Assembly (NCBI GenBank): GCA_963704975.1
Contig: CAVPIK010000034.1
Location: 77,350-141,349 of the forward strand
Length of the DNA: 64,000 bases
Reading direction: 5' to 3'
DNA from: JAGNDO01 sp963704975
Lineage (GTDB): Bacteria; Chloroflexota; Anaerolineae; Caldilineales; Caldilineaceae
Shown here piece after piece: positions 50,850 to 58,993 of the stretch; the stretch's first letter is position 1; every line of letters starts with the position of its first letter. The position numbers were made by a program, and so were the translations under genes. The notes under the pieces were generated by a model, which saw nothing but the letters and a program-made list of their open reading frames with translations, did not search any database and was not told the origin of the DNA.

Positions 50850-51200
50850 ATGGAAATCCTATTAGCCTTTACAATCGGTGCCCTGTACGCCGCGGGGCTG
50901 TACATGATGATGCGGCGCAGTATTGTGAAGTTGATCATCGGCCTGGGGCTGTTGAGCCACGCCGCCCATCTGCTCATCTTCACCGTGGGCGGGCTGACCC
51001 GGGGCGCACCGCCCTTGATCGGGCTGAACGAGGCCAGCCTGGCCGCCAGCGCCGCGGATCCCCTGCCCCAGGCCCTGATCCTGACGGCGATTGTGATCAG
51101 CTTCGGCGTCACCGCCTTTGCCGTGGTGCTGATCAAGCGGGTCTACCAAGTGGTGGGCACGGACGATCTGGACAAGATGCGCATCACGGAACGGTTGTAA
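50850..51200 (+). CDS. mrpC: Mrp antiporter subunit C, cluster 2
   Basis: A 116-residue NuoK-like subunit. Starts MEILLAFTIGALYAAGLYMM behind GAAAGGAGA and has RRSIVKLIIGLGLLSHAAHL and DPLPQALILTAIVISFGVTA. Intact, and without the hydrophilic extension of the cluster 1 paralogue. Confidence 0.94.
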   Translation: MEILLAFTIGALYAAGLYMMMRRSIVKLIIGLGLLSHAAHLLIFTVGGLTRGAPPLIGLNEASLAASAADPLPQALILTAIVISFGVTAFAVVLIKRVYQVVGTDDLDKMRITERL

Positions 51201-51258
51201 CGAATTGGGTTGAGGTTGATTTTAACCGTATTTCAAAGAAACTCGGTAACTGCCAAGC

Positions 51259-51377
51259 CACCCCCTCCCAGCCTCCCCCAGATTGGGGGAGGAGCCGGAT
51301 CGCCGCAGAGCGAACGAATGGCCGCTAACTTACCACTGTCCCCTCCCCAATCTGGGTTGAGGGTTAGGGTGGGGTTG
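51259..51377. repeat. MITE-like element next to mrpD, copy 2
   Basis: About 118 bases, matching the copy at 40726-40841 in reverse orientation. The terminal parts (CACCCCCTCCCAGCCTCCCC and GGTTAGGGTGGGGTT) and GGAGCCGGATCGCCGCA are shared, and the centre differs. Lies between mrpC and mrpD. Confidence 0.9.
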
Positions 51378-51413
51378 GTAGTTACGAAACACGCAGAAAC
51401 ACAGAGGTTACCC

Positions 51414-52958
51414 ATGGACGGCATGAACATTACGCAGAACCCCAACTTACTCCTGCTCTTGCCGGTGCTGCTGCCCCTGGCCACGGCCATTCTGGCCATG
51501 CTGGCCTGGGATCGGGTGGACGTGCAGCGGCGGCTGAGCGCAGTCGGCGCCGGAATCACCCTGCTGGCCGGGGCCGTGCTGCTCTATGCCGTGTGGACCC
51601 AGGGTATCCTGGCCGTGCAGGTGGGCAACTGGTCAGCCCCCTTCGGCATCACCTTCGTGGCGGATCTGCTCAGCGCCATCATGGTCACCCTGTCCGGGCT
51701 GATGGGGCTGTCGGTGGTGGTCTACTCCTTCGCCCACATCGACGCCCAGCGAGAGGCCCACGGCTACTATCCCCTGCTCCAGGTGCTGCTGGTGGGGGTC
51801 AACGGCGCGCTGCTCACCGGGGATATGTTCAACCTCTTCGTCTGGTTCGAGGTCATGCTGATCAGCTCCTTTGTCCTGATCGCCCTGGGCGGCACCTGGG
51901 GGCAGTTGGAGGGGGCCATCAAATATGTCACCCTCAACCTGATGGCGTCGGCCCTCTTCCTGGCCGCGGTGGGCATCCTCTATGGCGTGGCCGGCACCCT
52001 GAACATGGCGGATCTGGCCGTGCGTCTGCCGGACGTGGCCGCGCCGGGGCTGGTCACCACCCTGGCCATGCTCTTTTTGGTCGCCTTTGGCATCAAATCG
52101 GCCATCTTTCCCTTCTTTTTCTGGCTGCCCGCCAGCTATCACACGCCGCCCACGCCCATCTCGGCCATCTTTGCCGGGCTGCTGACCAAAGTGGGGGTCT
52201 ATGTGCTGATCCGGGTCTTCACCCTGATCTTCGTCCAAGATGTGGGCTACACCCACACGGTGATCATGGTGATCGCCGGGCTGACCATGATCACCGGGGT
52301 GCTGGGGGCCGTGGCCCAGATGGATCTGCGCCGCCTGCTCTCGTTCCACATCGTCAGCCAGATCGGCTACATGCTTATGGGCCTGGCGCTCTTTACGCCC
52401 CTGGCCCTGGCCGGCGCCATCTTTTTCCTGATCCACAACATCACCGCCAAGGCCAACCTCTTCCTGATCAGCGGCGTGATCCGGCGGCTGGAAGGCACCG
52501 AGTCGCTCAAGAAGCTGGGCGGACTCTATCGGGGGCGACCGGCCTTTGCCGTGCTCTTTCTGGTGCCCGCCCTCTCCCTGGCCGGGATTCCGCCCCTGCC
52601 CGGCTTTTGGGCCAAGCTCACCCTGATCCGGGCCGGGCTGGAGATCCAGCAATACGCGATCGTGGCCGCGGCCCTGGGGGTGAGCGTGCTCACGCTCTAT
52701 TCCATGACCAAGATCTGGGCCGAGGCGTTTTGGAAAACTGCCCCTGCCGGGACCGCCATCGAGGCAGCGGCAGAGAAGGATCTGCTCGGCCCCTTCACCC
52801 AGCGGGATTGGTTGATTTCGTTGCTGCCCATCGTCTCCCTGGTGGTCTTGACCGTGCTCATCGGCCTGGCAGCCGAGCCCATCTTCCAACTCTCCTTTGC
52901 CGCGGCGGATCAGCTCATGAATCCGGCGGGCTATGTGGCGGCGGTGTTGGGGAAGTAG
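51414..52958 (+). CDS. mrpD: Mrp antiporter subunit D, cluster 2
   Basis: Intact 514-residue NuoN-like subunit. Starts MDGMNITQNPNLLLLLPVLL. Blocks: GDMFNLFVWFEVMLISSFVL, FGIKSAIFPFFFWLPASYHT, AIFAGLLTKVGVYVLIRVFT, RRLLSFHIVSQIGYMLMGLA, HNITAKANLFLISGVIRRLE and LSLAGIPPLPGFWAKLTLIR. A longer upstream frame runs into the MITE-like element and is not used. Confidence 0.94.
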   Translation: MDGMNITQNPNLLLLLPVLLPLATAILAMLAWDRVDVQRRLSAVGAGITLLAGAVLLYAVWTQGILAVQVGNWSAPFGITFVADLLSAIMVTLSGLMGLSVVVYSFAHIDAQREAHGYYPLLQVLLVGVNGALLTGDMFNLFVWFEVMLISSFVLIALGGTWGQLEGAIKYVTLNLMASALFLAAVGILYGVAGTLNMADLAVRLPDVAAPGLVTTLAMLFLVAFGIKSAIFPFFFWLPASYHTPPTPISAIFAGLLTKVGVYVLIRVFTLIFVQDVGYTHTVIMVIAGLTMITGVLGAVAQMDLRRLLSFHIVSQIGYMLMGLALFTPLALAGAIFFLIHNITAKANLFLISGVIRRLEGTESLKKLGGLYRGRPAFAVLFLVPALSLAGIPPLPGFWAKLTLIRAGLEIQQYAIVAAALGVSVLTLYSMTKIWAEAFWKTAPAGTAIEAAAEKDLLGPFTQRDWLISLLPIVSLVVLTVLIGLAAEPIFQLSFAAADQLMNPAGYVAAVLGK

Positions 52959-52967
52959 GGGATAGCG

Positions 52968-53034
52968 TTGATTGGTTGATTTGTTGATTAGTCTGCCATG
53001 CACTATCTCGCCCCCAGCAGACCAATCAACCCAT
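52968..53034. repeat. TTGATTGG-type repeats between mrpD and mrpE
   Basis: TTGATTGG/TTGATTTG octamers and, 30 bases on, their complement ACCAATCAACCC. Same unit as in the lysine operon. Confidence 0.75.
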
Positions 53035-53062
53035 CATCATTTTCACTTGAAAGGACACGACC

Positions 53063-53545
53063 ATGTTTCTACTAAATCTACTCCTCGCCCTGGCCTGGGC
53101 GGGGTTGACCGGGGTCTTTACCCCCATCAACTTTGCCATCGGCTTTGTGCTGGCCTATGGGCTGTTGTGGCTGGTGCAGCGTCCCGGCAGCCAGGATGCG
53201 GCCCAGTCCGGCTACTTTGGCCGGGCGTGGCGCACGGTGGAGTTTGGCCTCTTCTTCCTGTGGGAACTGGTCGTGGCCAACTTGCGGGTGGCGGTGGACA
53301 TCCTGCGCCCCCAGATGCGTCTGCAACCGGCCATTGTGGCCATCCCCCTGGAAGCGGAGAGCAGCCCGGCCCAGATCACCCTGCTGGCCAACCTGATCAC
53401 CCTGACGCCGGGCACCTTGAGCCTGGATGTCTCGGCGGACCAGCGCACCCTCTACGTCCACACCATGCACGTGGGGGATGTTGACGAGTTCCGCCACACC
53501 ATCAAAACTCAGTTCGAGCGGCGAGTCCGGGAGGTGCTGCCATGA
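53063..53545 (+). CDS. mrpE: Mrp antiporter subunit E, cluster 2
   Basis: Intact 160-residue subunit. Starts MFLLNLLLALAWAGLTGVFT behind GAAAGGACA. Core: WELVVANLRVAVDILRPQMR, AIVAIPLEAESSPAQITLLA, LITLTPGTLSLDVSADQRTL. The stop overlaps the mrpF start (ATGA). Confidence 0.94.
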   Translation: MFLLNLLLALAWAGLTGVFTPINFAIGFVLAYGLLWLVQRPGSQDAAQSGYFGRAWRTVEFGLFFLWELVVANLRVAVDILRPQMRLQPAIVAIPLEAESSPAQITLLANLITLTPGTLSLDVSADQRTLYVHTMHVGDVDEFRHTIKTQFERRVREVLP

Positions 53546-53832
53546 CATGGACCTTATTGGATATGGCGTTGATCCAGGCGGTGACGACCAACTTGGTCCT
53601 GCCTGTGTTGATCTTGGCCGCAATCATTGCCACGGTGCGCTTGGCCAAGGGGCCAACCCTGGCGGATCGGGCCATTGCCCTGGATCTGCTGGGGGCCATC
53701 GGCATTGGCTTCATCGGCAGCTATGCCCTGGCCACCGGGCGCATGGCCTATCTGGACGTCGCTATGGTTCTGGCCCTGATTGCCTTCTTGGGCAGCGTGG
53801 CCTTTGCCACCTATTTGGAAAGGAGAGTGTGA
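53542..53832 (+). CDS. mrpF: Mrp antiporter subunit F, cluster 2
   Basis: A 96-residue three-helix subunit. Starts MTWTLLDMALIQAVTTNLVL with VRLAKGPTLADRAIALDLLG and AFLGSVAFATYLERR at the end. Intact. Confidence 0.93.
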   Translation: MTWTLLDMALIQAVTTNLVLPVLILAAIIATVRLAKGPTLADRAIALDLLGAIGIGFIGSYALATGRMAYLDVAMVLALIAFLGSVAFATYLERRV

Positions 53833-53833
53833 G

Positions 53834-54220
53834 ATGGCGGGACAACTCTTGACCCTGTTGATCCTGGGGCTGCTGGTTGGCGGTGCCCTGCTGACCCTGA
53901 TCGCGGCCATCGGCGTGGTGCGCCTGCCGGATCTCTTCCTGCGCATGTCGGCCACCACCAAGGCGTCCACCCTGGGCATTGGCGCCATCCTGGCCGCGGT
54001 GGCCCTGCTGGCCGGGGATGCCGGGGTGACCAGCCGGGCCGTGGCCATTGTGCTTTTCACCATGATCACCACGCCCGTGGCCGCACACATGTTGGGCCGG
54101 GCCGCCTATCTCAACGGCGTGCCTCTCTGGTCCGGCACGGTGCAGGACGACATGCAGGACCGCTACGACGCCCGCACCCACGCCCTGGCCAGTTCCGGGA
54201 CGGATCCGGAGATTGGGTGA
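53834..54220 (+). CDS. mrpG: Mrp antiporter subunit G, cluster 2
   Basis: A 128-residue subunit. Starts MAGQLLTLLILGLLVGGALL one base after the mrpF stop. It has IRLPD-type VVRLPDLFLRMSATTKASTL and FTMITTPVAAHMLGRAAYLN. Completes the A-G set of cluster 2. A GCGATTGGGCGATT hairpin lies at 54241-54286. Confidence 0.94.
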   Translation: MAGQLLTLLILGLLVGGALLTLIAAIGVVRLPDLFLRMSATTKASTLGIGAILAAVALLAGDAGVTSRAVAIVLFTMITTPVAAHMLGRAAYLNGVPLWSGTVQDDMQDRYDARTHALASSGTDPEIG

Positions 54221-54240
54221 CGAGGGGCTGTACGTGAAAA

Positions 54241-54286
54241 GCGATTGGGCGATTAGGAGATTTGTTGTGAGGAATCGCCCAATCGC
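54241..54286. terminator. Hairpin after Mrp cluster 2
   Basis: GCGATTGGGCGATT pairs with AATCGCCCAATCGC over an 18-base loop. There is no T-run, so it is a weak terminator or RNA-stability hairpin. Confidence 0.55.
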
Positions 54287-54349
54287 ACCCATCAATCAGA
54301 GTTAACCAAAGACCTTCTATTCCCTCTTTCGCAAAATAAGGAGACCCTC

Positions 54350-54730
54350 ATGGAATCTACTCGGACAAAAAACGACGTCATAGACTTGACCCCCATCGTC
54401 GCTGCATTTGAGGAACAGTGGATCCACGCCCATGGGCTGTCCCAGGTGCAGGGGCGGGCCGTGCTGGGCGGCAGCGTGCTGACGGTGGTGCTGGAGAACG
54501 CCATGTCCCAGGCGGAACTGGACCTGGGCAAGGACCCAGTGCGCGGCGCGCTCCTGGCCCGCTATGTGGATCAGTTGGTGGATCTGATCTACCCGGCCCT
54601 GGCCCACAGCGTGGAGAGCGTTCTGCACCAGCATGTCACCGGCACCGGCGTCAACGTGGACGCGGAGATCGGCTGCGTCGTCTTCACCATCCATCTGGAC
54701 ATAGCCGGATCCCTGTACGGGGAGTGGTAG
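54350..54730 (+). CDS. Second DUF2294-like protein
   Basis: A 126-residue soluble protein starting MESTRTKNDVIDLTPIVAAF behind AAGGAG. It keeps the DUF2294 outline: RAVLGGSVLTVVLENAMSQA, ELDLGKDPVRGALLARYVDQ, LVDLIYPALAHSVESVLHQH and TGTGVNVDAEIGCVVFTIHL. It diverges strongly from the copy at 47315. The two DUF2294 genes bracket Mrp cluster 2. Function is unknown. Confidence 0.7.
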   Translation: MESTRTKNDVIDLTPIVAAFEEQWIHAHGLSQVQGRAVLGGSVLTVVLENAMSQAELDLGKDPVRGALLARYVDQLVDLIYPALAHSVESVLHQHVTGTGVNVDAEIGCVVFTIHLDIAGSLYGEW

Positions 54731-54734
54731 ATCA

Positions 54735-54843
54735 TAGGGAGACAGGGAGACAGGGAGACAGGGAGACAGAAAACGGCTCGATGCGATCACGACGCATCGA
54801 GCCGTTTTATCTCCTTGTCTCCCCTGTCTCCCCTTCTCCCGTC
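54735..54843. repeat. GGGAGACA tandem repeats flanking a terminator hairpin
   Basis: Four to five GGGAGACA octamers, then a 16-bp stem AAAACGGCTCGATGCG...CGCATCGAGCCGTTTT (54770-54808), then the complementary TGTCTCCC-type octamers. It lies between two convergent genes and works as a terminator in both directions. Confidence 0.8.
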
Positions 54844-54844
54844 T

Positions 54845-55213
54845 CTACTCAAGCCGCCGCCCAAGGGGAAAGAGCGCCACGGGGATCAGCTTGATGTGCT
54901 GTTTGGCGAAGGGGATGCCGACGATGGTGATGGCCAGGATCGCGGCGTGGAGCAGGTGGGCCAGGGCGATCTCCCAGCCGAAGAAGACCAGCCAGATCAG
55001 GTTGAAGATCACCCGCAGGGGGCTGTTGGCGTTGTCCGCTTCGATCACCTCTTTGCCAAAGGGGGCAAAGGTGGCGAAGCCCAGCTTGATCGATTGGATG
55101 CCGAAGGGGATGCCCACGATGGTGATCATGAGCCCCAAGCCGCCGATGATATAGCCTAGGCCGGTCAAGAACCCGCCAAAAATGAGCCAGAGTAGATTGC
55201 CGATAGCGCTCAA
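54845..55213 (-). CDS. YccF-family inner membrane protein
   Basis: A 122-residue membrane protein of two similar halves: LIFGGFLTGLGYIIGGLGLM, ITIVGIPFGIQSIKLGFATF and FAPFGKEV. The second half is LIWLVFFGWEIALAHLLHAA, ITIVGIPFAKQHIKL and ALFPLGRR. These ITIVGIPFG repeats define YccF (DUF307). The start is taken as TTG at 55213, eight bases after AAGGAG. A longer frame upstream runs into tandem repeats. Function unknown. Confidence 0.85.
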   Translation of the reverse strand: MSAIGNLLWLIFGGFLTGLGYIIGGLGLMITIVGIPFGIQSIKLGFATFAPFGKEVIEADNANSPLRVIFNLIWLVFFGWEIALAHLLHAAILAITIVGIPFAKQHIKLIPVALFPLGRRLE

Positions 55214-55221
55214 AAGTTGTT

Positions 55222-55262
55222 CTCCTTGATGCAAAAGTTGATTCGTTGATTGTTGATTTTGG
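55222..55262. repeat. TTGATT tandem repeats
   Basis: AAGTTGATTCGTTGATTGTTGATT, a degenerate copy of the TTGATTGG family upstream of the YccF gene. Confidence 0.6.
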
Positions 55263-55313
55263 ACCCGTGGGTCGTATAGAATACGTTCGCCCCGAGGAAA
55301 AAGTTGCAACCTG

Positions 55314-55341
55314 TTGACGGCCCAAAAAACTATGGTATACT
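55314..55341 (+). promoter_or_regulatory. Promoter of the DUF1540-like gene
   Basis: TTGACG, a 16-base spacer and TATACT. The start would lie about 125 bases before the coding region. Confidence 0.7.
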
Positions 55342-55474
55342 GCCAATAGGTGACCATCATATTGCCCATCTCAGCATACAGGTTGTAGGGCATTTGGTCA
55401 ACCGACTTCAATCAGCAGTTTGATCCATTTTCCGGTTGAACTTCAACCATCACGACCCCTTGAGGAGGCAGGGT

Positions 55475-55783
55475 ATGACTCGCATCCGTTGCCCGCAAAC
55501 CCGTTGTTTGAACTGGGACGCAGGCCTATGCAGCGCCGCAGAAATTGAGTTGGACATTGAGACCCTCACTTGTATGACTTTTGAGGATGCCGGCCCGCCC
55601 CTGATCGATCTGGGCGACGGATTGGACGAAGACGACGAACTGGAATGGGATGACGACGAGTCGATCTTCGAAGAGGATCTGGATGAAAGTCTCTACAAAG
55701 CCGACGACGGCGATGAAGAAGACGAAGACCTTGAACTGCTGATGGATGACGACGATGACGATGATGACGACTGGGGATATTAG
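55475..55783 (+). CDS. DUF1540-like small protein with acidic tail
   Basis: Starts MTRIRCPQTRCLNWDAGLCS behind GAGGAGGC. The N-terminal 40 residues carry four cysteines (CPQTRC, GLC, LTC) in a pattern like DUF1540, likely a metal-binding or redox knot. The rest is extremely acidic (DDELEWDDDESIFEEDLDES) and ends in a run of Asp before WGY. 102 residues, intact. Function unknown. The acidic tail may mimic nucleic acid or bind cations. Confidence 0.75.
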   Translation: MTRIRCPQTRCLNWDAGLCSAAEIELDIETLTCMTFEDAGPPLIDLGDGLDEDDELEWDDDESIFEEDLDESLYKADDGDEEDEDLELLMDDDDDDDDDWGY

Positions 55784-55796
55784 ACCCTATTGACCG

Positions 55797-55937
55797 TTCG
55801 TCGTAGGCGCTTCAGCGCCCCGGACTGTGCATCGGCGCCAGATCCAGGGATATGCAACCCGTGTAAACGGCTGGCTTGCCCTGAGGCTGAAGGCTGATCA
55901 GCAAAGTCCGGGCGCTAAAGCGCCTACGACGAACCGC
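55797..55937. repeat. Palindromic element with TCGTAGGCGCTTCAGCGCC ends
   Basis: Arms TTCGTCGTAGGCGCTTCAGC and GCTAAAGCGCCTACGACGAA enclose about 85 bases. Each arm is itself a small palindrome. A fragment of the same element lies at 34925-34950 beside the Nudix gene. Confidence 0.8.
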
Positions 55938-55983
55938 TACGCCATACCTAGATTGACCATAAAATGAAGCTTGCATCGTGACT

Positions 55984-57876
55984 ATGAACAACGACGTTCA
56001 CGTTTCCGGCTCTGGGCCGGCTAACCTAACCCCATCCATCCACGCGGCACTGACCCCTGTTTCGCCCACCCAAGGGCGAGAAAATGTTTTGGTCCGCTTT
56101 GACGACGGTCGCTCCTACGCTGGCCCCATCGGCACCCCGGTGGAGGCCTTCGTCTGCCGAGCGGTCCAGGATCAACCCCTCCCCAACCAGGCCGAACCCG
56201 TGGCCGTCCTGCTCAATGGCCGCCTCTACGAACTGACTGTGCCCATCACCTGGGATGCCCAAGCCCGCATCGTGGACACCAGCCAGCGGGACGGCGGGCG
56301 CATCTATCGCCGCTCCCTCACCCTGCTCCTGCTGGCCGCCGTCCACCGCACCTTCCCCGACGCCATCATCTCCGTGGACCATGTGCTGGACTTCGGCGGC
56401 TATTACTGCGTGGTCGAAAACCGCCCCCCCTTCACCCCGGACGAACTGAACACCATCCAGGCCGAAATGCAGGCCCTGGTCGCCGCGGATCTGCCCATCA
56501 CCAAAGCGCGGGTCCCCCTGGAAGAGGCCCAGGCCTATTTTGAGGAAAACGGCGACCGCAGCAAAGTAGAATTGTTGGCCTATCGCCGCAAGGATGAACT
56601 GGCCCTCTACACCCTGGACGGCATCACCAACTACTTCCACGGCTATATGGTCCCCAGTTCCGGCTATCTGCCCTGGTTTGGCCTGGCCCCCTACAGCATG
56701 GGCTTTGTCCTGCGCTTCCCTCGCCGGGATGCGCCGGGGATTCTGCAACCCATCGACAACGACACCATTCTTGGCCCCATTTTTCAGGAATATACCCAAT
56801 GGATGCGCAGCCTCAACCTGCGCCACCTGGGTTCCCTCAACAACGCCGTCCTCGACCAGCGCATCTCCGAGGTGATCCTGATCAGCGAGGCCCTGCACGA
56901 ACGGCGCATTTCGGCCATCGCCGGGGCCATCGCCAGCACCTGGAACGCCGCGGTCCGGCCCGGCTTCAACGGTCACAATGGCGGCACCCCTGCCAGCGCT
57001 CAGCCACCGGCCCGCCAGCGCGTCAAAGCCGTCTTCATCGCCGGCCCCAGCAGCAGCGGCAAGACCACCTTCTCCAAACGCCTGGGCATCCAACTCCTGG
57101 CCAACGGTCTGCGCCCCTATGCCCTCAGCCTGGACAACTTCTTCGTGGACCGGGAGCAGACCCCCCGAGGCGAGGACGGAGACTATGATTTCGAGGCCCT
57201 GGAAGCGGTGGATCTTGACCTCTTTGGCCGCTGTTTGGAGCGTCTTTTGCAGGGAAAAAAGACGGAATTGCCAACTTATGATTTCGTCAGCGGCAAACGG
57301 GAGATCGGCGAAACCGTACAGTTGGGGCCAGACCAAATCCTGATCGTCGAGGGCATTCATGGCCTAAACCCACGCCTCACCTCCCGAGTGGATCAGGAAC
57401 AACTTTTCAAGGTCTACATCAGCGTCCTCACCCACCTCAACCTGGATCGCCACAACCGCCTGCCCCCGTCGGACGTGCGCCTGCTGCGCCGCATCGTGCG
57501 GGACTTCGGCAACCGGGGCTACTCCGCCACGGACACCCTCATGCGCTGGGATCGGGTGCGTCAGGGCGAGGAAAAGTGGATCCTGCCCTTCAAAGTCCAC
57601 GCCGACGCCATCTTCAACTCCGCCCTGCTCTACGAAGTCTCGGTCCTGCGCCCCCTGGTCGAGCCCCTCCTGCTCCAGATCGATCGAGACGTCCCCATCT
57701 ACACCGAAGCCCGGCGCCTCCTCGCCTTCCTGCAATGGATGCGCCCCTCCAGCCCCGACCTCCTCCCCGACAACTCCATCCTGCGGGAGTTCGTGGGCGG
57801 ATCAATTCTGCGCCACTTCAGCATGTTCCAAGAACAGTTCGGAGCTAAAAGATCAGGGCGAATCAAACGCGGATGA
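55984..57876 (+). CDS. TGS/ThrRS-editing-like plus uridine kinase-like protein
   Basis: About 630 residues, intact. The N-terminal third resembles the TGS and second additional domain of threonyl-tRNA synthetase: VRFDDGRSYAGPIGTPVEAF, TSQRDGGRIYRRSLTLLLLA and VLDFGGYYCVVENRPPFTPD. The C-terminal half is a phosphoribulokinase/uridine-kinase domain with Walker A FIAGPSSSGKTTFSKRLGIQ, SLDNFFVDREQTPRGEDGDY, DFEALEAVDLDLF, LIVEGIHGLNP and RIVRDFGNRGYSATDTL. Such fusions are usually annotated as nucleoside or uridine kinases. Substrate unproven. The start may be GTG 55978. Probably transcribed alone. Confidence 0.88.
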   Translation: MNNDVHVSGSGPANLTPSIHAALTPVSPTQGRENVLVRFDDGRSYAGPIGTPVEAFVCRAVQDQPLPNQAEPVAVLLNGRLYELTVPITWDAQARIVDTSQRDGGRIYRRSLTLLLLAAVHRTFPDAIISVDHVLDFGGYYCVVENRPPFTPDELNTIQAEMQALVAADLPITKARVPLEEAQAYFEENGDRSKVELLAYRRKDELALYTLDGITNYFHGYMVPSSGYLPWFGLAPYSMGFVLRFPRRDAPGILQPIDNDTILGPIFQEYTQWMRSLNLRHLGSLNNAVLDQRISEVILISEALHERRISAIAGAIASTWNAAVRPGFNGHNGGTPASAQPPARQRVKAVFIAGPSSSGKTTFSKRLGIQLLANGLRPYALSLDNFFVDREQTPRGEDGDYDFEALEAVDLDLFGRCLERLLQGKKTELPTYDFVSGKREIGETVQLGPDQILIVEGIHGLNPRLTSRVDQEQLFKVYISVLTHLNLDRHNRLPPSDVRLLRRIVRDFGNRGYSATDTLMRWDRVRQGEEKWILPFKVHADAIFNSALLYEVSVLRPLVEPLLLQIDRDVPIYTEARRLLAFLQWMRPSSPDLLPDNSILREFVGGSILRHFSMFQEQFGAKRSGRIKRG

Positions 57877-57912
57877 CGCAATCGACGGATCAAGACGCTT
57901 TTCAAAAGATCC

Positions 57913-58167
57913 GTGGATCGTGGTGTCAGTCGCGGCGCTCATCCGCGTTCCACCGACGAGGAAATCCAGGAACACGGCTTTCTTGCCAAGATGGTGAAAA
58001 TCTTCGGCTATGCGGCGGATCCAATTTCTGACAGATTGGGCAAAAAAGGCGGCGTGGTGGTGATGCCCCCGGAAGGGTTCGCCGTCACAGGCATGGAAGG
58101 TCCGCTGACCGAGGGGGAAATTGAACGGGCGGCAGCGTGGGCGCATCAGATTCTGGCAAAGGTATAG
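57913..58167 (+). CDS. Small unrecognised protein (low confidence)
   Basis: An 84-codon frame whose C-terminal part (MVKIFGYAADPISDRLGKKG, VVVMPPEGFAVTGMEGPLTE) looks protein-like. The first 25 codons overlap a palindrome (AACGCGGATGA...TCATCCGCGTT) and may not be translated. The start could be ATG 57991. No family recognised. Confidence 0.4.
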   Translation: MDRGVSRGAHPRSTDEEIQEHGFLAKMVKIFGYAADPISDRLGKKGGVVVMPPEGFAVTGMEGPLTEGEIERAAAWAHQILAKV

Positions 58168-58177
58168 GCGGCAGGGT

Positions 58178-58267
58178 CTCGCTCCCACGCAGCGTGGAGT
58201 GGTGATTCGGCGCTCCTGCGCCGAGGGGCGCAGAGCGCCCATTTGCATTCCACCGAGCGTGTGGAAG
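58178..58267. repeat. Compound palindrome, TCCCACGC family, copy 1
   Basis: CTCGCTCCCACGCAGCGTGG at one end and CCACCGAGCGTGTGGAAG at the other, with an inner GGCGCTCCTGCGCC / GGGGCGCAGAGCGCC. Related to 59844-59940. Confidence 0.75.
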
Positions 58268-58309
58268 CAAAAAAAGGCCCGGTGGCGACCGCCACCGGGC
58301 CTTTTTTGC
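58267..58309. terminator. Terminator after korC
   Basis: GCAAAAAAAGGCCCGGTGGC-GACC-GCCACCGGGCC then TTTTTTGC. Strong on both strands, seven bases after the korC stop on the minus strand. Confidence 0.92.
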
Positions 58310-58315
58310 ATACCC

Positions 58316-58870
58316 CTACGGTTCCCTCTCCAACACAACCCCAAAGACCGCCCCTTCGGCCAAGGCCACCAGATTGGCGTCCAGCAAGCGCATATGCCGC
58401 TTGGGCAGATGATCCCGCAGGGCCTGTTCCAGCGCGGCCATGGGCAGGATCTGGGTGGCTTCCACCAGCGCGCCCAGCAGGACCACATTGGCCAGGCGCA
58501 CGTTGCCCAACTTCTCGGCCATGCTGTTGGCGGGCACGCTGATCAACTGGATGTCCGTGCGCTGGATGGGGTGGGAGACCAACGAACTGTTGACCACCAA
58601 CAGCCCGCCCTCGATCACAATCGGCTCGTACTTGTCCGCGGAGGGCAGATTCATGGCCACCACCGCGTCCGGGTGGCGCACCAGGGGCGAGCCGATGGGG
58701 TCATCCCCGATCAGCACCGTGCAGTGGGCCGTGCCCCCCCGCATCTCCGGCCCGTAGGAGGGAATCCACGTCACATGCTTGCCCGCGTCCATGGCCGCAT
58801 AGGCCAACAACTGCCCGGCAAACAACGCCCCCTGGCCGCCAAACCCGGAAAAGATAAATGATTTTTCCAT
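58316..58870 (-). CDS. korC: 2-oxoacid:ferredoxin oxidoreductase gamma subunit
   Basis: Gamma subunit of a KorABCD/VorABCD complex. Starts MEKSFIFSGFGGQGALFAGQ, the standard GFGGQG start. It has YGPEMRGGTAHCTVLIGDDP, DAVVAMNLPSADKYEPIV and NVVLLGALVEATQILPMAAL. 184 residues, intact. A leader upstream holds a CACGCAGATC/GATTTTCGCTGATT-type palindrome (58914-58975). Confidence 0.93.
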   Translation of the reverse strand: MEKSFIFSGFGGQGALFAGQLLAYAAMDAGKHVTWIPSYGPEMRGGTAHCTVLIGDDPIGSPLVRHPDAVVAMNLPSADKYEPIVIEGGLLVVNSSLVSHPIQRTDIQLISVPANSMAEKLGNVRLANVVLLGALVEATQILPMAALEQALRDHLPKRHMRLLDANLVALAEGAVFGVVLEREP

Positions 58871-58993
58871 CAAATGCCTCCTTGACTTGGAATAGAACGC
58901 TGATGTTCCTGATACACGCAGATCAACGCTGATTCTTTCGCAGATCAAAACAAAAATCAGCGAAAATCTGCGTGCATCTTGAAAATCTGCGTT

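Noticed and set aside
54845..55411. Longer YccF protein starting near 55411
   Set aside because: The extra 66 residues run through TTGATT tandem repeats, have no similarity to YccF, and a strong ribosome binding site precedes the TTG at 55213.
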